Shown in pieces: positions 43,271-51,793 of a stretch of DNA of 64,000 nucleotides. Numbering within the stretch: the first letter of the stretch is position 1; each line of letters begins with the position of its first letter. This stretch comes from UMGS1663 sp046964515 (lineage in GTDB: Bacteria; Bacillota; Clostridia; TANB77; CAG-508), in contig JBKUYM010000008.1 of the NCBI GenBank assembly GCA_046964515.1, forward strand, positions 27,409-91,408, given 5' to 3'. The notes below the pieces were generated by a model. The model saw only the letters and a program-made list of their open reading frames with translations, was not told where the DNA came from and searched no databases. The position numbers and the translations under genes are program-made.

Positions 43271-45352
43271 ATGACTAACCAAATGCTAATGTACTTAATG
43301 ATGGGCTGTGGTATTTTACTAGTTGCCATTATGGTAGGATATTTATTTTTAAGACGAAACAATAAAGAAAGAAAATATATTGAACAATTACAACAAGGAA
43401 CTAAAACTTCTAGTTTTTCTACAGAGGTCATTTTTCAAAAGTTATATGTCATTTATTTAAAAACACCTTTTATTAAAAGATATTTATTGAAATTAAGAAG
43501 AAGACTTGAAATTGTTAATATAGATGATGAATATTTAACTAGATTACAAGCAGCTAAAATTTTATCTAGAGCTTTCATGTTAATCATTCCTATTACCATA
43601 GGCATTATAGCATTAACGAGTAGTAATTTATTATTAATGAGTATTTTACTAATTTTTGAATTATTTATATTAGATACTTTTATAGATGGTAGAGTAGATA
43701 AAATTGATAATAATTTATTAAAACAACAAATTAATTTCTTTTCAGAAATAAGACATGCTTATCATGAATTTAATATGGTAGAAGAAGCCATATATCAAAC
43801 TGCCCAAGATGATGATAATCCAGAGATGGCAAGACAGGCAGAAAAAATTTATGAAGTATTGATATCAGATGATCCAGAATCAGAACTAGAAAAATATTAT
43901 GATGTAGCACCTAATAGCTATTTAAAAGAATTTGCAGGTATATCTTATTTGACTAAAGAATTTGGTGATAGAAAAATAGATGGTGCTTCTTTATATCTGA
44001 AAAATTTAAATAATATTACACAAGAAATGCAACTAGAAATTTTAAAAAGGGATAAATTAGATTATGTATTTCAAAGTTTATCAGTGATTGCGATTGTACC
44101 AATGTTATGTTTAGAGCCAATTAAAAATTGGGCTATTTCTCAATTTAGTTTTGTAGAAAGTTTTTATAACGGAAAAAGCGGTATGTTAATACAAATTTTA
44201 ATATTAGTAACTACTTTTATCTGCTATATTTTAACTAGAAAATTAAAAGATAATGGTTCAACTGCTAAGAATACAAAAAATACAGAAAATCCATGGCAAG
44301 AAAAATTATATCGCATAAAACCAATTAAGAAATTCATTGATTTGTTTATTCCAAAAGATGGAACAAAAGAAAGTAGAAAAATAAAAACAGTTATGAAAGA
44401 AGCTGCTAGTAAAGATAAAATCCAATGGATTTATATAAATCGTTTGGTGTTATGTGTAGCAACCTTTATAGCATCCGTTTTTCTATTTAATCAAATGCAT
44501 ACAATTGCTATTAATAATGTATATACCGATCCAACCCAAACCTATAATATTATAGGAGAAATGTCAGCAAAAGATAAAAAGAAAGCGATGCAAGTGACCG
44601 AGTCAGATAACCAGTATATTAAGCGATTTAAAGATGACAGCGATGTACAACAAAGTGATATTGTAAGAGTTATGGAAAGAGGATTGGTAAATGATGACTA
44701 TATAGATAGTACGAGCAAAGAAAGAGAAACAGCAGCAGATAGAATTTTAGAGAAAATTGCAACAATTAAAAGTGAATATTTAGGATGGTTAGAGGTATTA
44801 GGAGCCATGGTATTAGCAATGATGGCTTATATGGCACCAATATGGTTATTAAAATTCCAAATTAAGATGAGACAAATGGAGATGGAAGATGAAGTTATGC
44901 AATTCCAAACCATCATCTTGATGTTAATGCGTATAGAGAGAGTAAGTGTAGAAATTATTCTAGAATGGTTAGAAATGTATTCTAATATTTTCAAAGATCC
45001 GATTAGTAAATGTGTTAATAACTATGAAAGTGGTGCTTGGGAAGCTTTAGAAGCAATGAAAGATGATGTTACCTATCAACCTTTTATACGTATGATAGAA
45101 AGTATGCAAGCCGCTGTAGAAAAAATTCCAATAGTAGATGCTTTTGATGAATTAGACACAGAAAGGGATTACTATCAAGCCAAAAGAAAAGAATCTAATG
45201 AACGTTTGATTTCTAAACAAGGAATGATAGGAAAAGCAATCGGTTTTGCACCAATGATTTTATTATTTGTAGGATATCTAATTGTACCACTTGTATTTAT
45301 AGGTCTAACGAGTATGACTACATCTATGAATGGTATGAGCACAACGTTATAA
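43271..45352 (+). CDS. TadB-TadC-like fused inner-membrane platform protein
   Basis: A 693 aa membrane protein that looks like two T2SF/TadB-type units in tandem. The first half has an N-terminal helix, a helical cytoplasmic region and two helix pairs (about residues 100-135, 270-340). The second half repeats the layout (about 390-410, 505-535, 655-685) and contains a helical domain with MRIERVSVEIILEWLEMYS and FDELDTERDYYQAKRK. In most Tad systems TadB and TadC are separate proteins; a fusion would build the platform from one chain. A gaaggaggtgg box precedes ATG. It follows tadA directly. Confidence 0.7.
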   Translation: MTNQMLMYLMMGCGILLVAIMVGYLFLRRNNKERKYIEQLQQGTKTSSFSTEVIFQKLYVIYLKTPFIKRYLLKLRRRLEIVNIDDEYLTRLQAAKILSRAFMLIIPITIGIIALTSSNLLLMSILLIFELFILDTFIDGRVDKIDNNLLKQQINFFSEIRHAYHEFNMVEEAIYQTAQDDDNPEMARQAEKIYEVLISDDPESELEKYYDVAPNSYLKEFAGISYLTKEFGDRKIDGASLYLKNLNNITQEMQLEILKRDKLDYVFQSLSVIAIVPMLCLEPIKNWAISQFSFVESFYNGKSGMLIQILILVTTFICYILTRKLKDNGSTAKNTKNTENPWQEKLYRIKPIKKFIDLFIPKDGTKESRKIKTVMKEAASKDKIQWIYINRLVLCVATFIASVFLFNQMHTIAINNVYTDPTQTYNIIGEMSAKDKKKAMQVTESDNQYIKRFKDDSDVQQSDIVRVMERGLVNDDYIDSTSKERETAADRILEKIATIKSEYLGWLEVLGAMVLAMMAYMAPIWLLKFQIKMRQMEMEDEVMQFQTIILMLMRIERVSVEIILEWLEMYSNIFKDPISKCVNNYESGAWEALEAMKDDVTYQPFIRMIESMQAAVEKIPIVDAFDELDTERDYYQAKRKESNERLISKQGMIGKAIGFAPMILLFVGYLIVPLVFIGLTSMTTSMNGMSTTL

Positions 45353-45376
45353 AAAAATATGAAAAAGGAGGGAAAT

Positions 45377-46009
45377 ATGGAGAATGCATCAAAAGCTTTA
45401 ATCATAGCAGGTGGGGTTCTAATAGCTGTACTTATTATTTCTCTTCTAGTTGTTTTTTTTAATAATTTAAGAGGAATGCAAGGAACACAAGAAACCATTA
45501 GTCAAGAAGAACAAGCAGTAGAATTTAATAAACAATTTGAGGTATATAACAGAGAGAATATCTATGGTAGTGATATTCTATCCTTAGCTAATAAAGTAGT
45601 GGATTATAATATACGTGAATCAGATAAAAAAGGCTATCAAGAAATGAAAATGTCAGTTACTTTTAAAACAGCAATTAGTGGTTTTGAAAAAAATAAAACA
45701 TACACTTCAGAACAAATAAAGGAAAATGTGAGTAATCTAGAACAAGATATAACTAACTTTGGAAGTTATACCTATTCAGGAAAAAAAGTAAGAGATTTAG
45801 CCAATATGAGAACAAATGAAAGATTACAGTGGTATGTAGATAAAAATATTTCACAATCCAAACAAACCGAAATAGAAAGTTATATTACCAAATATACACA
45901 AAGAAAAGCTGAACAAATAGAAATAAAAGGTAAAATTTTTAAATGTACAAAGATGGATTATGACGCTAAAACAGGAAGAATTACCAATATGATTTTTGAA
46001 ACCAATTAA
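45377..46009 (+). CDS. Pilin-like subunit of the MENASKAL family (1)
   Basis: A 210 aa protein starting MENASKALIIAGG, a 20-residue membrane helix with no positive N-terminus or signal-peptidase site, then an exported domain containing EFNKQFEVYNRENIYGSDIL. The same FNxxF-x2-Y...G-S pattern recurs in the next subunits. ATG at 45377 has aaaggaggg upstream, and the earlier in-frame ATG would overlap that box. It follows the platform protein by 24 bases, the position of pilin genes in Tad-type loci. Confidence 0.65.
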   Translation: MENASKALIIAGGVLIAVLIISLLVVFFNNLRGMQGTQETISQEEQAVEFNKQFEVYNRENIYGSDILSLANKVVDYNIRESDKKGYQEMKMSVTFKTAISGFEKNKTYTSEQIKENVSNLEQDITNFGSYTYSGKKVRDLANMRTNERLQWYVDKNISQSKQTEIESYITKYTQRKAEQIEIKGKIFKCTKMDYDAKTGRITNMIFETN

Positions 46010-46029
46010 AAGGAAGGAAAGGATGAAAG

Positions 46030-46543
46030 ATGGAGAATGCATCAAAAGCCCTAATCATAGCAGCAAGTATTATTGTCGGTGTTATGGTACTATCTGTTGG
46101 TGTGGCTATCTTTCGAACTTTTTCGGACTTTAGCCAAGATACGGTTCAAAAGATGGAAGAAAAACAGCTAGCAGAGTTTAATAATCAATTTTATAAGTAT
46201 TATGGCTATATAGACGGAAAACAAATTACAGTGAGTAGTCATGATATTGTTACTGTAGCGAATCTTGCTAAACAAAACAATATAAAATATGATTTACAAA
46301 ATGAATCACGGTTATCAAGATTATAGTAATTATATTCAGGTATATGTAAAAGTTGGTTCTAAGGTTTATTCTAACTTTGAAAAACAAGAAGAAGACGTTT
46401 ATAATACATTTTTAGAGCAAAATAGTTTGGTAGCAGATGAAGAGGGAAAGTTAACAAAGCCAAAAGAATTTATCTGTTCACAAATTAAAACAAGTTCCAC
46501 ATCACAAAGGGTAATATATGTTGTATTTTCAGAAGTAAAATAG
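46030..46543 (+). CDS. Pilin-like subunit of the MENASKAL family (2), with one-base (+1) frame disruption at CGG
   Basis: The protein starts MENASKALIIAAS with a membrane helix, then LAEFNNQFYKYYGYIDGKQIT, the family pattern. The zero frame reads to residue 93, meets CGG at 46309-46311 and stops five codons later. Skipping the C gives GYQDYSNYIQVYVKVG and continues 77 more residues to a 170 aa product with a normal C-terminal strand (RVIYVVFSEVK). A gaaaggatg box precedes ATG. Without the shift the exported domain is cut in half. Confidence 0.65.
46309..46311 (+). other. Candidate +1 frameshift site (CGG) in a pilin-like gene
   Basis: Zero-frame codons GAA TCA CGG TTA become GAA TCA GGT TAT CAA when one C is skipped. 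Zero-frame TAG follows four codons after the CGG. Confidence 0.55.
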
Positions 46544-46600
46544 AAAAAAATAAGTTAGTAGAAAAAAGTAAGAAAATGTCAAAAATACCGAAAATAGTAT

Positions 46601-46629
46601 TTGCATATTTTATAAAATAATGCTATAAT
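46601..46629 (+). promoter_or_regulatory. Internal SigA-type promoter in the Tad-like locus
   Basis: TTGCAT at 46601 and TATAAT at 46624 with a 17-base spacer. It rules out the upstream start codon at 46628 for the next gene. Confidence 0.75.
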
Positions 46630-46645
46630 GAAGGAAGTAGAAAGA

Positions 46646-47074
46646 ATGAAAAAACCATTTTTTATTTTACTAGCCATTATCGTACTGGTGATTATCATCA
46701 TTAGTTTTACTTATTGGAATTATCAAAAGATGGCTTTAAGAGCAGAAGAACTAAACCGTGAGTTAGAAAGTTATACAACCAATCCTATATTAGGTTCTAG
46801 TTTATTAACATTAATGAATAAAGTAATAGACCAGAATGAAAAGAATGCAGTCGATAAGGATGAAAAAGGATTTTATATAGAAAATCAAGAAACTTCTATT
46901 AAAATTGATGTTAAGTTTTTAGAATCCGACAAACTGTTTTCTATGGAAAATATTCAAAAAGCAGGTATAGAACAGTTTGTAAAAAATTATGGCAATATGG
47001 TATTTCAATGTATAGATAAAAGTTATCATACAAAAACCAAACGCATTTCTTACTTACGATTTGATCAAATTTAG
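46646..47074 (+). CDS. Small membrane-anchored subunit, 142 aa
   Basis: Begins MKKPFFILLAIIVLVIIIISF, a conventional single membrane anchor, followed by an exported domain that resembles the MENASKAL subunits in its GSSLLTLMNKVIDQN segment and in a final Y/F-rich strand, but lacks the MENASKAL start. Start 46646 is chosen from the promoter position and a ggaag box. It sits among the pilin-like genes and is probably a minor subunit. Confidence 0.6.
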   Translation: MKKPFFILLAIIVLVIIIISFTYWNYQKMALRAEELNRELESYTTNPILGSSLLTLMNKVIDQNEKNAVDKDEKGFYIENQETSIKIDVKFLESDKLFSMENIQKAGIEQFVKNYGNMVFQCIDKSYHTKTKRISYLRFDQI

Positions 47075-47145
47075 TTAACCATGAACGAAAGAGGAAAATC
47101 CTTTTATGTTCAAAATATATATAATTTTAAAGGAGGAAATTTATT

Positions 47146-47562
47146 ATGGAGAATGCATCAAAAGCATTAATTATCGCAGGAGCAATCATATTATCAATTT
47201 TAATTATCGGATTAGGTATGGCTGTATTTAATATGGCATCTAACCCATCACAAGACGCAGCAAAAGCTATTGAATCACAAGAAGCCATTGCCTTTAATTC
47301 TAAATTTACATCATATTTAGGAGACAATATAAAAGGATCAACTGTAAGACAATTATATAATACCGTTATTCAACACAATACTTCTAATCAATCAGATGAA
47401 AGTTTATTAGTAGCTATAGGTGGTAAAAAGGAAACAGCTGATTTACAAACAGCATTAAAAGATATTAAAGCAGGTTATACTTATAATTTAACAGCTGCTT
47501 ATGATGCTAATACAGGACATATTAATGATATTACAATAGAAGTAGCATCAGGAAAAAAATAA
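47146..47562 (+). CDS. Pilin-like subunit of the MENASKAL family (3), likely major subunit
   Basis: A 138 aa protein with MENASKALIIAGA, one membrane helix, then AIAFNSKFTSYLGDNIKGSTVRQL and a short C-terminal strand. It is the most compact family member and has the strongest ribosome binding site (aaaggaggaa), so I suspect it is the main structural subunit. It has a 70-base leader of its own. Relationship to classical Flp pilins is not evident beyond size and topology. Confidence 0.65.
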   Translation: MENASKALIIAGAIILSILIIGLGMAVFNMASNPSQDAAKAIESQEAIAFNSKFTSYLGDNIKGSTVRQLYNTVIQHNTSNQSDESLLVAIGGKKETADLQTALKDIKAGYTYNLTAAYDANTGHINDITIEVASGKK

Positions 47563-47584
47563 TAAGTAAAAAGGATGAATGTAT

Positions 47585-48301
47585 ATGGAAAATGCTGTAG
47601 ATGCTATAATCATGGCCTTTGCTGTTATTGTATTTGTGATGGCATTATCTGTAAGCATGTCCACACTTACACAAGTAAAAGCAACCTCGGATGTGATGCT
47701 TTATACGGAAGATGAGACAAATTATTATACTTATCAAGGGGCAACTGGAAAGGCAGCAGAAAACAGAATAGTGGGATTAGAAACGATTGTACCTACTTTA
47801 TATAAATATTATAAAGAAAATTATACAGTAGTTTTTAAACAAGGACATTATGATATGACAACAGGTGATTTTACAAACTGGAGATATTTACCGGTTTATA
47901 AAACGCCATCTAATCAAGCCTTGTGGAAAAACTCCTATTCTACTTTATTAGATAATAAATATGGAATGACTAGTAGTGCTTCTATTTTTTCATTCGACCT
48001 AGATGAAGAAACGTTACGTTATGAACCTTGGACAGGAAGCAATGATAAAATAAAACATAATTTGGATTGTTTTTTGACAGGAGAAACATATCATAATCCA
48101 AATAATAATCAGGCTTATATCCATTATGGAAGTTCTAGTAATTTAGGAACCGGTGGATTTATTGCTAAATATGCCGATAAGAAATTTGTAGAAACAATTG
48201 CAGAATATACTTATAGTAATAAAGCAACAGATAGTACCATAGGTAATTTAACTAAGGATAAGAAGAAAAGAGTCATTATTTTTACATTAATTGGCGAATA
48301 A
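47585..48301 (+). CDS. Pilin-like subunit with MENAVDAI start
   Basis: A 238 aa protein: MENAVDAIIMAFAVIVFVMAL gives a membrane helix whose first residues echo MENASKAL. The exported domain is Tyr/Asn-rich and mixed alpha/beta (YYTYQGATGKAAENRIVG, FTNWRYLPVY). ATG at 47585 is favoured over 47579 because aaggatg is better spaced. It lies 22 bases after the likely major subunit. Confidence 0.55.
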   Translation: MENAVDAIIMAFAVIVFVMALSVSMSTLTQVKATSDVMLYTEDETNYYTYQGATGKAAENRIVGLETIVPTLYKYYKENYTVVFKQGHYDMTTGDFTNWRYLPVYKTPSNQALWKNSYSTLLDNKYGMTSSASIFSFDLDEETLRYEPWTGSNDKIKHNLDCFLTGETYHNPNNNQAYIHYGSSSNLGTGGFIAKYADKKFVETIAEYTYSNKATDSTIGNLTKDKKKRVIIFTLIGE

Positions 48302-48327
48302 CAAGTACTTAAAAAGGAGGAAGAAAA

Positions 48328-48852
48328 ATGGGAGATACACTAATTACCATTATAGCCATATTTTTAGCAGCAATTTTAATGTTTGTTTTTCCATTAATGT
48401 CTATGTCTGAAAGAACAGATGATGTTTCGCAATTAGCGGTACAAACAGCCACAACAGAGTTTGTAGATAAAGTAAGAACGACGGGTAAATTATCCTTAGA
48501 AGATTATGATAAATTTATGCAAACGATTACATCAACAGGAAATTCTTTTAATGTAGATGTAGAAGTACAAGTATTAGATGAAAATCCAGGTGTTAAAACG
48601 ACACAAGCAGAAATGACAAAAATTGGTGAAAATTTATATTATAATTTATACACTAGTCAAGTAGAAGAAAAATTAGAAAGTAGTGGAAAAATTACGCTAA
48701 AAGAGGGTGACAGAGTAAATGTTACTGTTAAAAATACAAACCAAACAATTTCTCAAATTTTAAAGAATTTCTTCTATCAGTTATCTGGAAATGATACGTA
48801 TCAAATTGCTGCACAACATGCAGGTATTGTAACCGTAAATGGTACAAAATAG
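48328..48852 (+). CDS. Membrane-anchored pseudopilin-like protein, 174 aa
   Basis: MGDTLITIIAIFLAAILMFVF is an N-terminal membrane helix. The following exported helix (VQTATTEFVDKVRTTGKLSLEDYDKFMQTI) has the look of TadE-like minor pilins, then a beta domain. An aaaggagg box precedes ATG. I cannot assign it to a named family. Confidence 0.55.
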   Translation: MGDTLITIIAIFLAAILMFVFPLMSMSERTDDVSQLAVQTATTEFVDKVRTTGKLSLEDYDKFMQTITSTGNSFNVDVEVQVLDENPGVKTTQAEMTKIGENLYYNLYTSQVEEKLESSGKITLKEGDRVNVTVKNTNQTISQILKNFFYQLSGNDTYQIAAQHAGIVTVNGTK

Positions 48853-48863
48853 AAAATAGAAAA

Positions 48864-48923
48864 CAGTGGGCAGTTTTTCATGATTACATTTGAAATGTAA
48901 TTAAAAGAAGCTGCTTTTCTTTT
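48864..48923 (+). terminator. Possible hairpin/terminator
   Basis: Nested pairing of gcag/ctgc around attacattt/aaatgtaat, followed by a short T-rich stretch. A weak or partial terminator before the last gene of the locus. Confidence 0.4.
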
Positions 48924-48960
48924 AGAAATGAAAAGTATTAGATAAAAGAAAGGGAAACAA

Positions 48961-50610
48961 ATGAAACTACAACATCTAGCGATTATATTTGTTATTATTA
49001 TATTACCAATTTCCATGGTGGTTTCTTCCTATATCCAAACACAAATTGATACCATTACACTACAAACTTCTTATAGTGCAAAGTTACAAACAGCCACATA
49101 TGATGCTATTAAAGCATTTCAGTTAAATACCATTAATAATAAGTATTCTAGTGTAAGTGATTCAAAGATAAGGGACATAGAGGCATCTATTTCTGCTTTT
49201 TATGATTCTTTGGCAAGTAGTATGGGAGCCAGTGGATATGATGAAGATACTTTAAAGCAATTTATACCTGCTATGTTATATACCATGTATGATGGTTACT
49301 ATATTTATGGAAAATATTATAATTATAGCAGTAGCGAATATCAATATGGACTAAAACCATATATCTACTATTCATGTCGTTATCAAAAACAAAATGATGA
49401 TTTTGTTGTAAATTATACATTAGATAATGCCATTACGGTTTATGGAAAAGTAGGTGGAGTTTATATAACAAAAGCAGGCTATTTAATTGATCCAGATTTA
49501 GTAAGTAATATAGCAGCAGATAAAAGTAGTCTTATCTATGATGGAGAGACTATTCAAAGAGAAATTTTATCAGAACAATTAGTTATTTTAAGTAATGATG
49601 GACAGCCAACAACAACAAGGCCACAAACTTTTGAATATACAACTTATCAAAATAGAAGAGTTTATTATGATAAGAATGCGACAGCAGGAGAGCAATATTT
49701 TTGGTATAGTGGTAATAAAAAACAATTAATTTATGATGAGAACATAAATCAATATGTGAGAAGTATGACAATTGGTGGTCATTTATATAGTGAAAGTGGG
49801 GTACAATATTATTTACAGGCATATGAGTTTAGCAAATGGGTAAAGGATAATTTAGGAGATATTACCCAAAAACATGCGGTAGATGCAGAGGGAAAACAAA
49901 TTACAGATTTTGCGGTAGATACAGGAGATGCAAAGATTTTTCAAGTAGGCAAGAATAATAATCCATTATTACAAGGTTCTACCTTCCAAGAAAATAGAAT
50001 GTCAGTTATTAGAAATTCTATTCAAAGTAATTTAGCAGCAGCAATTGCGAATTATAATGAAGGTACGGCTAATACTTATGAATTTGTATTGCCTATATTT
50101 TCAGAGGAAAATTGGGATAAAATTGTCAATCAAATGGCAGTAGCGACCTTTATGCAAGGGATACCAATTGGTACCAAATTCTTTAATAATTATTGTATTA
50201 TTACCAATAATAAGAATAAAGAAGTGGTTACTACAGATTCTTTATATGTGATAACAGAAGATGGACAAGCGCATTTACCGGGTTGTATGGAAATTACCAA
50301 TAGTAATGTAGTGGCTTGCTACAAAAATGTAGATTTTGAAAGACAGACGATTACGATTTCTGAAGATAATGAAGTATATTATTACCCACATGCTAATGTG
50401 AAGGACTATAATTGTTTAGTAAACGTTTCAGAAAATTATGCAATTGATGACATTATGGCAGGTAGTGTGAAACTATTTGATGCAGGAAAAGAAGAAAAAG
50501 ATTTTGAAACAAAAAATATCAAAGGAACAAGTTTGCGACGTGCTTATTTAACGGCATTGGGAAGAGAACGATATGATTTATATAAAACCAATTTCTACTT
50601 TGGAACATAA
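48961..50610 (+). CDS. Large membrane-anchored exported protein of the Tad-like locus, 549 aa
   Basis: A single N-terminal membrane helix (about residues 5-25), a helical segment (YSAKLQTATYDAIKAFQLNTINNKYS) and then about 400 residues of Tyr/Asn-rich mixed beta sequence, with no recognisable enzyme motif. Size and position make it a candidate tip adhesin or an assembly scaffold. It is the last gene of the locus and ends at a strong terminator. Function unknown. Confidence 0.6.
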   Translation: MKLQHLAIIFVIIILPISMVVSSYIQTQIDTITLQTSYSAKLQTATYDAIKAFQLNTINNKYSSVSDSKIRDIEASISAFYDSLASSMGASGYDEDTLKQFIPAMLYTMYDGYYIYGKYYNYSSSEYQYGLKPYIYYSCRYQKQNDDFVVNYTLDNAITVYGKVGGVYITKAGYLIDPDLVSNIAADKSSLIYDGETIQREILSEQLVILSNDGQPTTTRPQTFEYTTYQNRRVYYDKNATAGEQYFWYSGNKKQLIYDENINQYVRSMTIGGHLYSESGVQYYLQAYEFSKWVKDNLGDITQKHAVDAEGKQITDFAVDTGDAKIFQVGKNNNPLLQGSTFQENRMSVIRNSIQSNLAAAIANYNEGTANTYEFVLPIFSEENWDKIVNQMAVATFMQGIPIGTKFFNNYCIITNNKNKEVVTTDSLYVITEDGQAHLPGCMEITNSNVVACYKNVDFERQTITISEDNEVYYYPHANVKDYNCLVNVSENYAIDDIMAGSVKLFDAGKEEKDFETKNIKGTSLRRAYLTALGRERYDLYKTNFYFGT

Positions 50611-50616
50611 TAAAAA

Positions 50617-50656
50617 AGAATACAGATACTATTTTGATAATAGTATCTGTATTTTT
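50617..50656 (+). terminator. Terminator of the Tad-like locus
   Basis: The 15-base arms aatacagatactatt and aatagtatctgtatt are followed by a T-run. Confidence 0.92.
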
Positions 50657-50781
50657 TATGCAAACTTATAAACAAATGAATAAAGTAAAAAACTGAAAAT
50701 GATAAAAAGAAAAGGCTATAATTAAAATAGATAAAATTATTGAAAAGAAAAGGAAAACATAGGAAAAGAAGGAGAAAGAAG

Positions 50782-51645
50782 ATGAAACAAAATGGAATTA
50801 CATTAATTAGTTTAGTCGTTACAATAATAGTATTAATTATCTTAGCAGGAATATCTATAAATACCTTAGTAGGAGAAAATGGAATTATTACAAAAGCAAA
50901 ACAAGCAAAACAAAATATCATTTTGGCAGGAGATACAGAAGCAATACAATTAAATCAGTTATATTATGAATTAGAAGTAAGTGGAGCACTTTCAGAGGAC
51001 GAAGAAAGTACAAAAAAGGATGAAATGATTAGGTTACTGCAAAAGCAAATAGAGGAACTAAAAATAGAAATAAACAGTTTACAAGAAGAAATAGCGGATG
51101 TAAGAGAGCAAATGGCTACTAAAGATACGCAAATAGCTAATCTAAAAAAAGAAGTTAGTGAAAAGGAAACTAAATTGCAGAAGTTACAAAATGAATGTAA
51201 TAATTTAGAAGCAGAATTGACAGAATTTAAAACAACGATTGCTAGTGCTATTACAGAAAAAGGAATTCCTACTTCTTCTAATGATTCCTTAAATGTTATG
51301 CAAAATAATATTCGAAATATAAAAACTTTTCCAAAGTCGTTTAAATATGTTATAAATGATATGGTTTCAAATGGTAGTAGTTCAACAAATTCAAGAGCAG
51401 CAGGATATACAGCTACTAATTCTGGTATAATTGCCTATTCAGCTTCTGCTGCCAATGATAGTGGCAGTAATGTATATGCAAAATTGAATGGTACGACGAT
51501 TCAGTCTTCTAGTGGACCAATCTGTTCAATAAATGGATGTATAAAGGTAAATAAAGGTGATTACTTTTATATTTATGCTTATGGTGTTAAAGGCTCTACT
51601 AGCAATGCTTCAGCATATATAACAGCTGTTTTTGGTGAAAATTAA
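50782..51645 (+). CDS. Type IV pilin-like surface protein (paralogue 3)
   Basis: A 287 aa protein. QNGITLISLVVTIIVLIILAG and ENGIITKAKQAKQ match paralogues at 6300 and 34802, and a coiled coil covers about residues 60-160. The tip differs: no tail-fibre-like repeat, but a Ser/Asn-rich beta domain (GYTATNSGIIAYSASAANDSG). It lies just after the Tad-like locus under a separate promoter region. gaaggag is correctly placed for 50782, whereas the longer frame adds only an implausible Arg/Lys run. Confidence 0.75.
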   Translation: MKQNGITLISLVVTIIVLIILAGISINTLVGENGIITKAKQAKQNIILAGDTEAIQLNQLYYELEVSGALSEDEESTKKDEMIRLLQKQIEELKIEINSLQEEIADVREQMATKDTQIANLKKEVSEKETKLQKLQNECNNLEAELTEFKTTIASAITEKGIPTSSNDSLNVMQNNIRNIKTFPKSFKYVINDMVSNGSSSTNSRAAGYTATNSGIIAYSASAANDSGSNVYAKLNGTTIQSSSGPICSINGCIKVNKGDYFYIYAYGVKGSTSNASAYITAVFGEN

Positions 51646-51700
51646 AAAAGAAAATAATCGTATAAAAACAACTTCTATTTTAAAATTTAAATATAAAAAT

Positions 51701-51738
51701 AAAAAATTATCAAAAGCAAAATTTTGATAATTTTTTTT
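51701..51738 (+). terminator. Terminator after paralogue 3
   Basis: The arms aaaaattatcaaaa and ttttgataattttt are followed by T residues. Confidence 0.88.
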
Positions 51739-51793
51739 GCATGTTTTGATGCAAAAATGGTTAAAATAAAGAGTAGAAAAGAGGGTTCATATT

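Noticed and set aside
3016..46311. Simple pseudogenes from random indels
   Set aside because: All three disruptions share base, codon (CGG), direction and resulting glycine, and the genes are otherwise intact. Sequencing artefact remains possible and is stated as the alternative.
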